NCBI GenBank assembly: GCA_030638935.1
Contig: DAOWDR010000288.1
Span: 1 to 13,163, forward strand
Length of the DNA: 13,163 nucleotides
Origin: Desulfobacteraceae bacterium
Lineage (GTDB): Bacteria; Desulfobacterota; Desulfobacteria; Desulfobacterales; Desulfobacteraceae
Direction of reading: 5' to 3'
A model generated the notes under the pieces. It was not told the DNA's origin. It saw only the letters and a program-made list of their open reading frames with translations, and did no database searches. The stretch's first letter is position 1; each line of letters begins with the position of its first letter. The position numbers and the translations under genes were made by a program. This document shows, piece after piece, positions 1 to 5,456 of this stretch.

Positions 1-2029
1 ACAATAAGACAAAAACCATCATGGACAAGGCAGACAGGGGGGTCATACCAGATCTTTTCAATGCAATTTCCAGGGCATGGCCATCCCCATTGCCAACCCC
101 GTATAGTACCCCCATGGTACTGACCACCACTTCCTTGGCCACAAAACCTGTCACCAATGCGACACTGGCCTGCCAACCAATACCAAGTGGCTCAAACAAA
201 GGTTCAAGAGTTTTACCGATCATTCCGATATAGGACTTGGAAATCCGTTCCTGTTCCTTTTTATTCTCAATCTCGCCAAGTTCCAATGCCTGGGCCCGAA
301 CAAGTTCCATGGCGGCATCCTTATCTGCTGATTTAATTTCAATCAAATGTTGGGCTGATCGCTCGGCAGACAAAGCATCATAATCCAGGGAATAAGAAAT
401 ATCTCTGGGAAAACTTGACAAAACCCAGATAATAATGGAGCCCACCAGGATCACGCCACCCATTTTTTTAAGAAACATTTTACTCCTGTCCCACATGTGA
501 ATCAAAAGGCTTTTTAACATGGGCATTCGATAGGGTGGCAACTCCATCACAAAGGGTGCGTCCTCCCCTTTAAACAACAATGCCCGCAAAATCCTGCCGG
601 ACAAAATTGCTATAATTATCCCTGCCAGATACAGGCTGAAAATTATAGTACCGGCCCTGTGGGCAAAAAAACTGCCGGCCAGGATAATATATACCGGCAG
701 CTTGGCAGAACAGGACATAAAGGGTGTCATTAAAATTGTCAGGATACGGTCTTTGTCATTTTCAAGGGTACGGCTGGCCATGATAGCAGGGACAGTGCAG
801 CCAAATCCCATGAGCATGGGAATGAAAGATTTGCCATGGAGCCCTGCCGTATGCATGACACGGTCCATAAGAAAGGCAGCCCGGGCCATATAACCTGTAT
901 CTTCAAACAATGCAATGCAGAAAAACAAAATTAAAATATTAGGCAAAAAGACAACCACACTGCCAATACCGGCAATTATCCCGTCCAGGAGAAGAGATTT
1001 AAAAAGAGAAGGTGCCATCAGCCCGTCAAGCCCAGCTGACAAAAATCCCACTCCGGCCTCAATCCATTCCATGGGGTAGGCCCCCAGGGTAAATGTCAGT
1101 TGAAACATGGCCCATATGAAAAATACAAAAACAGGAATACCAAAATACCGATCCGTTAACACCAGGTCAATATTCCTGGACATATCAATCCGCTTTATGG
1201 CCAAATTGGTGACGGTCTCTTTTATAATCCCGGCAATCACCCCGTACCGGTCATCGGTTAAAACGATCTCGAAATCATCCTGGAACAGATCATAAATCCT
1301 ATCGCGGCAGGAGGCCGCCTGGGCCAAAACATCTGCCTCTTTTTCCAGGGGCAGGGCTGAAATTTTCTCCTTGATTATTTTATCATCCTCAAGGACCTTG
1401 ATGGCTTTCCAGCGAATCAAGACATCATCGTCCTCAATTTTGGCACTCTTAAGTGCGGATTCAATCTTTGAAATGCACCCTTCGATTTCATTGCCATACC
1501 GGATAGTTCTGATTTCTTTTTGCAGGTTAAATGCTTTTACTTCCTCTATGGCGGCCTCAAGCAGGATGTCAGTTCCCTTGTTTTTGTTCCCAATGGTAAA
1601 AACCACGGGCAGGCCCAGCAAAGCAGATAATTTTTTCTCATCAATTTTGATGCCCTTGGCTTCTGCCATGTCTGCCATATTCAAAACAAAGAGGGCCGGA
1701 CGGCCCAGTTCCCGAATCTGGAGTGCCAAAAAAAGGCTTCTTTCAAGATTGGATGCATCAATAATATTGATGACTATATCCGGGGTTTCATCAATAATAA
1801 AATCCCTTGCCGTGATTTCCTCTATGGAGAAGGGAGTCAGGCTGTAGGTTCCCGGAAGATCAACAACCAGAAGGTCATATTCCCCATGGTGCAGGTGGCC
1901 TTCTTTTTTTTCAACCGTTACCCCTGGCCAGTTGCCAACTTTCTGTCTGGCACCGGTCAGATTGTTGAATATTGTGGTTTTACCACAATTGGGATTACCT
2001 GCCAGGGCTATGGTTAGATTCTGTTTCAT
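1..2029 (-). CDS. feoB: Ferrous iron transport protein B (FeoB), 3' end cut by window edge
   Basis: FeoB is the inner-membrane Fe(II) importer with an N-terminal cytoplasmic G-protein domain. The frame is open from an ATG at 2029 to the window edge, giving 676 residues; family members run about 700-800, so a C-terminal piece is missing. Visible G-protein motifs are G1 GNPNCGKT (residues 11-18), the NWPGVTVEKK segment carrying the G2 threonine (33-42), G3 DLPG (57-60) and G4 NMAD (117-120). The membrane part shows the Gate segments and the signature MTPFMSCSAKLPVY. The start lies 2 nt after the stop of the Fur-FeoA gene, and only a weak purine stretch precedes it, so translational coupling is likely. 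The identification is secure; the truncation is only the window boundary. Confidence 0.97.
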   Translation of the reverse strand, partial: MKQNLTIALAGNPNCGKTTIFNNLTGARQKVGNWPGVTVEKKEGHLHHGEYDLLVVDLPGTYSLTPFSIEEITARDFIIDETPDIVINIIDASNLERSLFLALQIRELGRPALFVLNMADMAEAKGIKIDEKKLSALLGLPVVFTIGNKNKGTDILLEAAIEEVKAFNLQKEIRTIRYGNEIEGCISKIESALKSAKIEDDDVLIRWKAIKVLEDDKIIKEKISALPLEKEADVLAQAASCRDRIYDLFQDDFEIVLTDDRYGVIAGIIKETVTNLAIKRIDMSRNIDLVLTDRYFGIPVFVFFIWAMFQLTFTLGAYPMEWIEAGVGFLSAGLDGLMAPSLFKSLLLDGIIAGIGSVVVFLPNILILFFCIALFEDTGYMARAAFLMDRVMHTAGLHGKSFIPMLMGFGCTVPAIMASRTLENDKDRILTILMTPFMSCSAKLPVYIILAGSFFAHRAGTIIFSLYLAGIIIAILSGRILRALLFKGEDAPFVMELPPYRMPMLKSLLIHMWDRSKMFLKKMGGVILVGSIIIWVLSSFPRDISYSLDYDALSAERSAQHLIEIKSADKDAAMELVRAQALELGEIENKKEQERISKSYIGMIGKTLEPLFEPLGIGWQASVALVTGFVAKEVVVSTMGVLYGVGNGDGHALEIALKRSGMTPLSALSMMVFVLL

Positions 2030-2031
2030 TT

Positions 2032-3009
2032 TTATCTTTTTTTAGATGTAACATTTTCAACCAAGATATTGGCTGCTTCCTCAACCCGGAGAGAAATATG
2101 ATATCCCTTGACAACCAGCTCAAGGGGGTCTTTTAAAGGCGCATATTTCTCCACATATATGGTGGTGCCTCTGTTGATTCCCATCTCAAGGAGTCTGCGC
2201 CGCAATTTGCTTTCCCCGGACACCCGAACGATAGTTCCCTCTTGTCCGGCCTTCATTTGGCTCAAATCCATGGAAGGGGTATCAGGAATATTTTCCCTGC
2301 CCCCTGGAACATCGGTTCCTAATGTCTGTCGGTCAAAGGACTGGACCCATATTTTTTGGGCCATCCCGGTTCCAATGACAAGCCGGTTCTCCCCTACGGC
2401 AATGACCACCTGCCCCCCGAGTCCGTTGGAGACAACCTCAATGGTATCCCCAATTTTCAGGCCCATTGAAGAAATTCTCAACTGCATATATTTACCGGCT
2501 TCCAATTCCTTAACAACAAGCTTCTCACCAGATTTGGCCTTGTGAAGGGGAATCCGTTTCTTTCTATTGACCATACACTTGGAACAAAGCCCGTATATCT
2601 CCATCTTGTGCTGGAGCATATAAAAACCATAGGCTTCAGCCACTTTTTTCTGGAGCACTTCCAGGGCTTCATCCTTAAACTCCAGAATGGCACTGCATTT
2701 GGCACAAACCATATGGTCGTGGTGTACCCCGAGGTGCCGATGTTCATAAAGGATGTCCGACCCGGAATCAAAGTCCACCCGACTTGCAAAACCAAACCGG
2801 CACAGATGTTCCATGCTGGTGGTAACAAACCCGTCATCCAGATGAATGCCATCCTCTTTCAGTTGACGGGAAATATCCCTGCATGTCACATGGTGCTCCA
2901 GCTTTAGAAAGGCCTCAAGGACTTGAAACCTTTCATCAAACTTATCAACGTGCTGCTGTTGAAAAAGCCGTCTAAATTGCTTTTTTTCCTGTTCATGTCG
3001 ATTGATCAT
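2032..3009 (-). CDS. Fur-family regulator fused to two FeoA domains
   Basis: The 325-residue protein has three parts. Residues about 1-148 are a Fur-type regulator: a winged helix (about 24-90), then a metal-binding dimerisation domain with HHDH (96-99), CxxC at C102/C105 and CxxC at C142/C145. Residues about 156-224 are a first FeoA (SH3-like) domain with the ISSMGLKIGD signature. Residues about 247-321 are a second FeoA domain with LLEMGINRG. FeoA is normally a free protein of about 75-85 residues that supports FeoB, and Fur is a free Fe(II)-responsive repressor of about 140-150. Here one chain would sense iron and attend the transporter encoded 2 nt downstream. The ATG at 3009 has AGGA 8 nt upstream (3018-3021). 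The domain calls are strong; that the fused protein both binds DNA and acts on FeoB is inference. Confidence 0.93.
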   Translation of the reverse strand: MINRHEQEKKQFRRLFQQQHVDKFDERFQVLEAFLKLEHHVTCRDISRQLKEDGIHLDDGFVTTSMEHLCRFGFASRVDFDSGSDILYEHRHLGVHHDHMVCAKCSAILEFKDEALEVLQKKVAEAYGFYMLQHKMEIYGLCSKCMVNRKKRIPLHKAKSGEKLVVKELEAGKYMQLRISSMGLKIGDTIEVVSNGLGGQVVIAVGENRLVIGTGMAQKIWVQSFDRQTLGTDVPGGRENIPDTPSMDLSQMKAGQEGTIVRVSGESKLRRRLLEMGINRGTTIYVEKYAPLKDPLELVVKGYHISLRVEEAANILVENVTSKKR

Positions 3010-3031
3010 TTAATTTATCCTATAAAATAAC

Positions 3032-3049
3032 GCTCTAAGATATTATAGC
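3032..3049. promoter_or_regulatory. 18-bp imperfect palindrome over the -10 region, candidate operator
   Basis: Seven of nine base pairs are symmetric in GCTATAATATCTTAGAGC (minus-strand reading). It covers the predicted -10 box of the iron operon whose first product carries a Fur domain, so autoregulation is a reasonable guess. It is not a clear match to the classical Fur box. Confidence 0.35.
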
Positions 3050-3065
3050 TGCCAACGTATGTCAA
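3037..3065 (-). promoter_or_regulatory. Sigma70-like promoter of the fur-feoA/feoB operon
   Basis: On the minus strand TTGACA (3060-3065) is followed after 17 nt by TATCTT (3037-3042), which matches four of six -10 bases. A start near 3030 would leave a leader of about 21 nt before the ATG at 3009. A TATAAT also occurs at 3042-3047 but lies only 12 nt from the -35 box. The prediction is from sequence only. Confidence 0.5.
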
Positions 3066-3125
3066 GGAATGTCATGCCCAAAAAAGCCACTCCCGTTGAA
3101 CAGAAAATTTTGTATAAGGCACGAG

Positions 3126-3154
3126 ACAAACCACCACCGACCGGGATGGTTTGT
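3126..3154. repeat. 8-bp perfect inverted repeat in the 3066-3303 spacer
   Basis: ACAAACCA (3126-3133) and TGGTTTGT (3147-3154) are perfectly complementary around a 13-nt loop. No T-run follows on either strand, so it is not a typical terminator. The rest of the spacer between the iron operon and brnA shows no credible gene; it ends in T-rich sequence (minus strand, about 3250-3270) that could help terminate the brnTA transcript, but without a good stem. Confidence 0.3.
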
Positions 3155-3303
3155 AGCCTACTAATCTACCAATCCCTACCGACTATAAAATTCCGCTGTG
3201 CAAAGGCAATGAACTGCGGTCCAATAGGATACCAAACAGCACACTTTTCTTTAAAAAAATTTAAAAAAGACTTGCGGTCCGCTGCATTGCTGGGCTCTGT
3301 ACC

Positions 3304-3525
3304 TTACTGGGTCCAGTTCAAAGATAGTTTACGATTAGATTGAACGCAATCACGCAAGTAAAGGTTGATCAAGTTTTGATATGGAACGCCGGTTTCCTCA
3401 GCTAAATTTTTAAAATACTCTATAATATCAACACCCATTCGAATGGTTACCTGCTTCTTTAAATTTTTAGTATAAGGGTTTTTACGGCCTTTCATTTTTT
3501 CAAAATTATATTCTTTTCTCATCAT
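3304..3525 (-). CDS. brnA: BrnA-family antitoxin
   Basis: This is a small antitoxin of a type II toxin-antitoxin pair: it would neutralise BrnT and, with it, repress the operon. The 73-residue protein has a basic N-terminus, then a short strand (KKQVTIRM, about 23-30) and two helices (VDIIEYFKNLAEETG and the NLINLYLRDC region), the ribbon-helix-helix layout of BrnA/CopG-like DNA-binding antitoxins. It overlaps the end of brnT by ATGA. AAGGAGG (3528-3534) lies 2 nt before the first ATG (3525) and 5 nt before a second in-frame ATG (3522), so the second may be the real start, giving 72 residues. The call rests on fold and on the neighbour; sequence identity alone is modest. Confidence 0.82.
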   Translation of the reverse strand: MMRKEYNFEKMKGRKNPYTKNLKKQVTIRMGVDIIEYFKNLAEETGVPYQNLINLYLRDCVQSNRKLSLNWTQ

Positions 3526-3812
3526 GGCCTCCTTAAATAAACTTTTTGTTCTTTTTTAGTTGCTTTACGAGCCGAAACAATACGAATTGTACTTTCTTTA
3601 CTTCGATAGCAATGGCACACAACTAAAATCTTTAAACTCTGACTGAAACCTAAAAGCAAAAATCTTTCTTCATCAACGGAATGATCTGGATCATCAAATT
3701 CTATTGCTTTCTCATCAAAAAATACAGTTTGCGCATCTTCAAAGGTAACGCCATGTTTAGATTGGTTGGTACTATTTTTAAAATTATCCCATTCGAAGAT
3801 CAATTTTTCCAT
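3522..3812 (-). CDS. brnT: BrnT-family ribonuclease toxin
   Basis: BrnT is a RelE-fold ribonuclease that stops translation when released from BrnA. The 96-residue length fits the family. Hallmarks are FEWD near the N-terminus (6-9), KHGVTFEDA (19-27), the acidic DDPDHSVDEERF stretch (40-51), a hydrophobic strand with HCYR, and the C-terminal RIVSARKATKKEQ (77-89). The start is ATG 3812 and no clear Shine-Dalgarno precedes it. The gene order toxin then antitoxin with a 4-nt overlap is the usual brnTA arrangement. The frame appears intact with no lost motif. Confidence 0.9.
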   Translation of the reverse strand: MEKLIFEWDNFKNSTNQSKHGVTFEDAQTVFFDEKAIEFDDPDHSVDEERFLLLGFSQSLKILVVCHCYRSKESTIRIVSARKATKKEQKVYLRRP

Positions 3813-3818
3813 AACTAC

Positions 3819-3847
3819 ACTGTAAATATATTATAATTATATGTCAA
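3819..3847 (-). promoter_or_regulatory. Candidate brnTA promoter with an AT palindrome in the spacer
   Basis: A minus-strand TTGACA (3842-3847) is followed after 17 nt by TACAGT (3819-3824, four of six -10 bases). The spacer contains the perfect palindrome TATAATTATA (3832-3841), a plausible antitoxin operator. If this promoter is used, transcription would begin at or within a few bases of the brnT ATG (3812), giving a leaderless or nearly leaderless message, which agrees with the absence of a ribosome site. Confidence 0.42.
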
Positions 3848-3855
3848 GCTAAATG

Positions 3856-3865
3856 AGGTTAACCT
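3856..3865. repeat. 10-bp perfect palindrome AGGTTAACCT
   Basis: A short perfect palindrome just upstream of the brnT promoter. It could be a protein site, but the length is within what chance allows. Confidence 0.2.
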
Positions 3866-3886
3866 TTTGGTATAGAACATGATGAC

Positions 3887-3903
3887 CACCGGTTTAACCG
3901 GTG
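3887..3903. repeat. 17-bp palindrome with ACCGGTT arms
   Basis: CACCGGTT-T-AACCGGTG has perfect 8-bp arms around one central base; as RNA it would give a 6-bp stem with a TTTAA loop. On the plus strand T-rich sequence (CATTATTTTGTTATT) follows, as in a weak intrinsic terminator, but no plus-strand gene ends nearby. It may instead be an operator between the toxin-antitoxin pair and the SEC-C locus. Confidence 0.4.
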
Positions 3904-3945
3904 CATTATTTTGTTATTGAGAATTTGGAACAAAAGTCAAAAGCC

Positions 3946-3959
3946 GATTTGACCCCTCT
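3946..3959. repeat. Direct repeat copy 1 (GATTTGACCCCTCT)
   Basis: Nearly identical to 4808-4820 (one C fewer there) and in the same orientation. Together the two copies bracket the SEC-C locus. The minus-strand reading AGGGGTCAAATC resembles a motif I recall seeing near mobile-element scars in proteobacteria; that is recollection, not a match I could verify. Confidence 0.35.
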
Positions 3960-4027
3960 TCCGCTTTTAGCATAATTTCAAAAATATTGAGAGAGTTGAT
4001 ACCTGCTATTTTATAGTATGCTGTAGA

Positions 4028-4546
4028 TTATGCTGTACCTTTCTTGCGATCAATAATTACACCCATAAACCTTTCACAATATTCAACGACTAATTCTTCT
4101 TTATTGAGTAATTTTAGCCGCTCGTAATCATGACTGATTTCCAATTTTTTAAGAGTTGATTCTTTTGAATAGGACATATGTATATCGACCCAATTTTCAA
4201 AAAAATCATAATCATTTTCTGAGTTTTTCCCTTGTTTTTGAATGACGCCAAAATATGCGTCAGGGTACTTTTTGTAATCCTCAAACTCACTGTCGGACAT
4301 GGACCCTGTTAAAACATGACCAGTGTCAGTACCAATTATTAGTTTCCTATTTGTCTCATCTACTGTTGCGGTTGTTACAGTTGCAAAGTAGCCTTCATCT
4401 TGAAAAAAGTACCTTTCTCCTATGACTATTCTTTTGGATTCACCATCAAAACATTCTGATGGGAGGCTACCATCAAATGTTTGCGGTATATCTGGGTACC
4501 CTGCAAATGATTCTAAAATATTATGGGCATCTATATACAGTATCAC
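4028..4546 (-). CDS. Hypothetical protein, 172 codons, overlapping the SEC-C gene
   Basis: I do not recognise this protein. It is acidic and aromatic-rich, shows no signal peptide or membrane segment, and looks soluble. Middle parts such as ERYFFQDEGYFATVT suggest beta structure, and the C-terminus is helical and charged. The only early start is GTG at 4544-4546, inside the end of the SEC-C frame (26-nt overlap), and no ribosome site stands at a useful distance. Two readings fit: a separate gene translated by coupling, or the second half of one protein whose frame was broken in the TATATA run (4532-4537). Restoring the frame there would run ...VGDTVY directly into IDAHNILESF.... The AT-rich composition matches the neighbouring toxin-antitoxin genes. 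Confidence 0.6.
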   Translation of the reverse strand: MILYIDAHNILESFAGYPDIPQTFDGSLPSECFDGESKRIVIGERYFFQDEGYFATVTTATVDETNRKLIIGTDTGHVLTGSMSDSEFEDYKKYPDAYFGVIQKQGKNSENDYDFFENWVDIHMSYSKESTLKKLEISHDYERLKLLNKEELVVEYCERFMGVIIDRKKGTA

Positions 4547-4781
4547 CTACTTTAACGAATTGCTTACCATGAGCATTAGCCTGAACAATTGGCTTTCCTA
4601 TACCTTGCTGCTGTTTTTTAATATATTCTTCTGCTTCTATTTTTTTCCTATAGATATCACGATCAGACTGATCCAAATGATTGTTACTAATTTCGTCCTT
4701 TAGACGTGGATCACCACAACACTTTTTATATTTTTTTCCGCTGTTACATTTAGGGCATATCTCATTGCGTCCAATTTTCAT
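4521..4781 (-). CDS. SEC-C zinc-motif protein, short or frameshifted
   Basis: The 86-residue product starts with a SEC-C motif, the small zinc-binding module found at the SecA C-terminus and in many unrelated proteins: ICPKCNSGKKYKKCCG, with C9, C12, C21 and C22. The usual motif has CxC as its first pair; here it is CxxC, one residue longer. A charged helix follows (about 36-58), then GIGKPIVQANAHGKQFVKVGD, which resembles the segment after SEC-C in longer family members. Those continue well past this point, whereas here a stop follows three residues after VGDTVY. AGGA (4786-4789) sits 4 nt before the ATG. The role is unknown; such proteins are often found in variable genome regions. Confidence 0.72.
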   Translation of the reverse strand: MKIGRNEICPKCNSGKKYKKCCGDPRLKDEISNNHLDQSDRDIYRKKIEAEEYIKKQQQGIGKPIVQANAHGKQFVKVGDTVYRCP

Positions 4782-4807
4782 GATGTCCTACAAATGTTTT
4801 TTTTCAA

Positions 4808-4820
4808 GATTTGACCCTCT
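4808..4820. repeat. Direct repeat copy 2 (GATTTGACCCTCT)
   Basis: Second copy of the motif at 3946-3959, lying just upstream of the SEC-C gene. See that entry for interpretation. Confidence 0.35.
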
Positions 4821-5100
4821 ATTTTCGTTCTTAACAAGTAACTGTGCAGAACTGGGTATTATTCAGGATCTGGAATAGCTTGACCTTTGATCTATGGCAA
4901 GCATAAAAAAACTAACTGTATAACACCACAATATGGATGATATCAAAACTTGATATCATGTTGAAAATCCAAAAAGCCTTTTGTAGATGAACAAGTGCTC
5001 AATTTTTGTTACGGATTCCTTTACATAAAGGATAAATTTATTCAAGAATTATTTCTGCTAGGCCAATTTCAAAATAGTTATAAATTTTAAATTGTTAATC
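4821..5100. other. AT-rich spacer without a recognisable gene
   Basis: Neither strand shows a coding frame with a ribosome site and family resemblance. Apart from the inverted repeat at 4937-4959 I see nothing to annotate. It separates the SEC-C locus from the GC-rich folded element. Confidence 0.6.
4937..4959. repeat. Perfect 10-bp inverted repeat, 3-nt centre
   Basis: ATGATATCAA and TTGATATCAT flank AAC. The tight dyad is shaped like a repressor operator rather than a terminator, as no T-run follows on either strand. No gene starts close by. Confidence 0.45.
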
Positions 5101-5107
5101 AAGAGAC

Positions 5108-5280
5108 TTGGCATGGTGCCAATAGTGGTATTTACCGAGGCAGAGGCAGGTGAGCAGGGAAGGCTTGAGCCGGATTTGAATGGCTGCGGCCGCAAGGATG
5201 CGGCAGAGCAGCCAATTCACCTCGGACCGGGACATGGATGTCCCGGGAGAATGAGGAACAAGCCTTGCCTGTCACCTGCC
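5108..5280. ncRNA. Unidentified structured element: hairpin plus three-way junction
   Basis: A GC-rich block inside AT-rich spacer folds by itself. A small hairpin, TTGGCA/TGCCAA (5108-5122), comes first. A long stem then pairs 5145-5153 with 5272-5280 (9 bp), 5155-5158 with 5268-5271 (4 bp, g5154 bulged) and 5160-5167 with 5259-5266 (8 bp, after a G-G mismatch). Inside, arm A pairs 5178-5187 with 5208-5218 (10 bp, one bulge) and is topped by GCCGC/GCGGC with loop AAGGAT (5189-5204). Arm B pairs CCTC (5220-5223) with GAGG (5253-5256) and CCGGGACA (5227-5234) with TGTCCCGG (5239-5246) around TGGA. Because it is palindromic, either strand could be the RNA. On plus, GGTACTTTT follows the main stem, a weak terminator-like end. 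It could be a small RNA, an RNA of a lost mobile system, or a repeat such as a MITE. No known family is recognised. Confidence 0.55.
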
Positions 5281-5301
5281 GGTACTTTTGAGATCATCCC
5301 A

Positions 5302-5331
5302 TTGACAAAAACCTTGAATTTCAGGTATATA
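5302..5331 (+). promoter_or_regulatory. Candidate promoter of the Dus-family gene
   Basis: TTGACA (5302-5307), an 18-nt spacer and TATATA (5326-5331, four of six -10 bases). It begins about 20 nt after the folded element and would give a leader of about 120 nt that contains the 14-nt tandem repeats. Confidence 0.45.
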
Positions 5332-5375
5332 TCCATTCTTTTAATCCAATAGAATACTAAAAATAGCGACTCTAT

Positions 5376-5431
5376 TTAATCACAGCAACTTAATCACAAC
5401 AACTTAATCATAATAGCCTAATTACAATAAC
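5376..5431 (+). repeat. Four tandem 14-nt repeats upstream of the Dus-family gene
   Basis: The units are TTAATCACAGCAAC (5376-5389), TTAATCACAACAAC (5390-5403), TTAATCATAATAGC (5404-5417) and CTAATTACAATAAC (5418-5431). The first two differ at one base and the later ones drift. The array lies in the predicted leader, 25 nt before the first ATG of the next gene. Confidence 0.75.
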
Positions 5432-5456
5432 CCGATGAAACATTACAACCAAACTG

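Noticed and set aside
1371..1847. 158-codon plus-strand open frame
   Set aside because: Antisense shadow of feoB, whose minus-strand frame is continuous with all G-protein motifs.
3042..3065. TATAAT at 3042-3047 as the -10 of the iron operon
   Set aside because: The spacing to TTGACA is only 12 nt; TATCTT at 17 nt is preferred.
3270..3285. Possible intrinsic terminator after brnA
   Set aside because: GCGGACCGC leaves only a 3-bp stem with a usable loop; a T-run follows but the hairpin is too weak to call.
3059..3343. 94-codon plus-strand open frame before brnA
   Set aside because: No ribosome site, no family resemblance, and it runs into brnA on the other strand; judged spurious.
5161..5180. 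GCTTGAGCCGGAT, which recalls group II intron domain V flanks
   Set aside because: The matching 3' half (GTCCGGTTC-like) is missing and no reverse transcriptase is present.
5092..5352. 86-codon plus-strand open frame over the folded element
   Set aside because: The codons follow the palindromic stems, with no ribosome site or recognisable protein; the RNA/DNA structure explains the sequence better.
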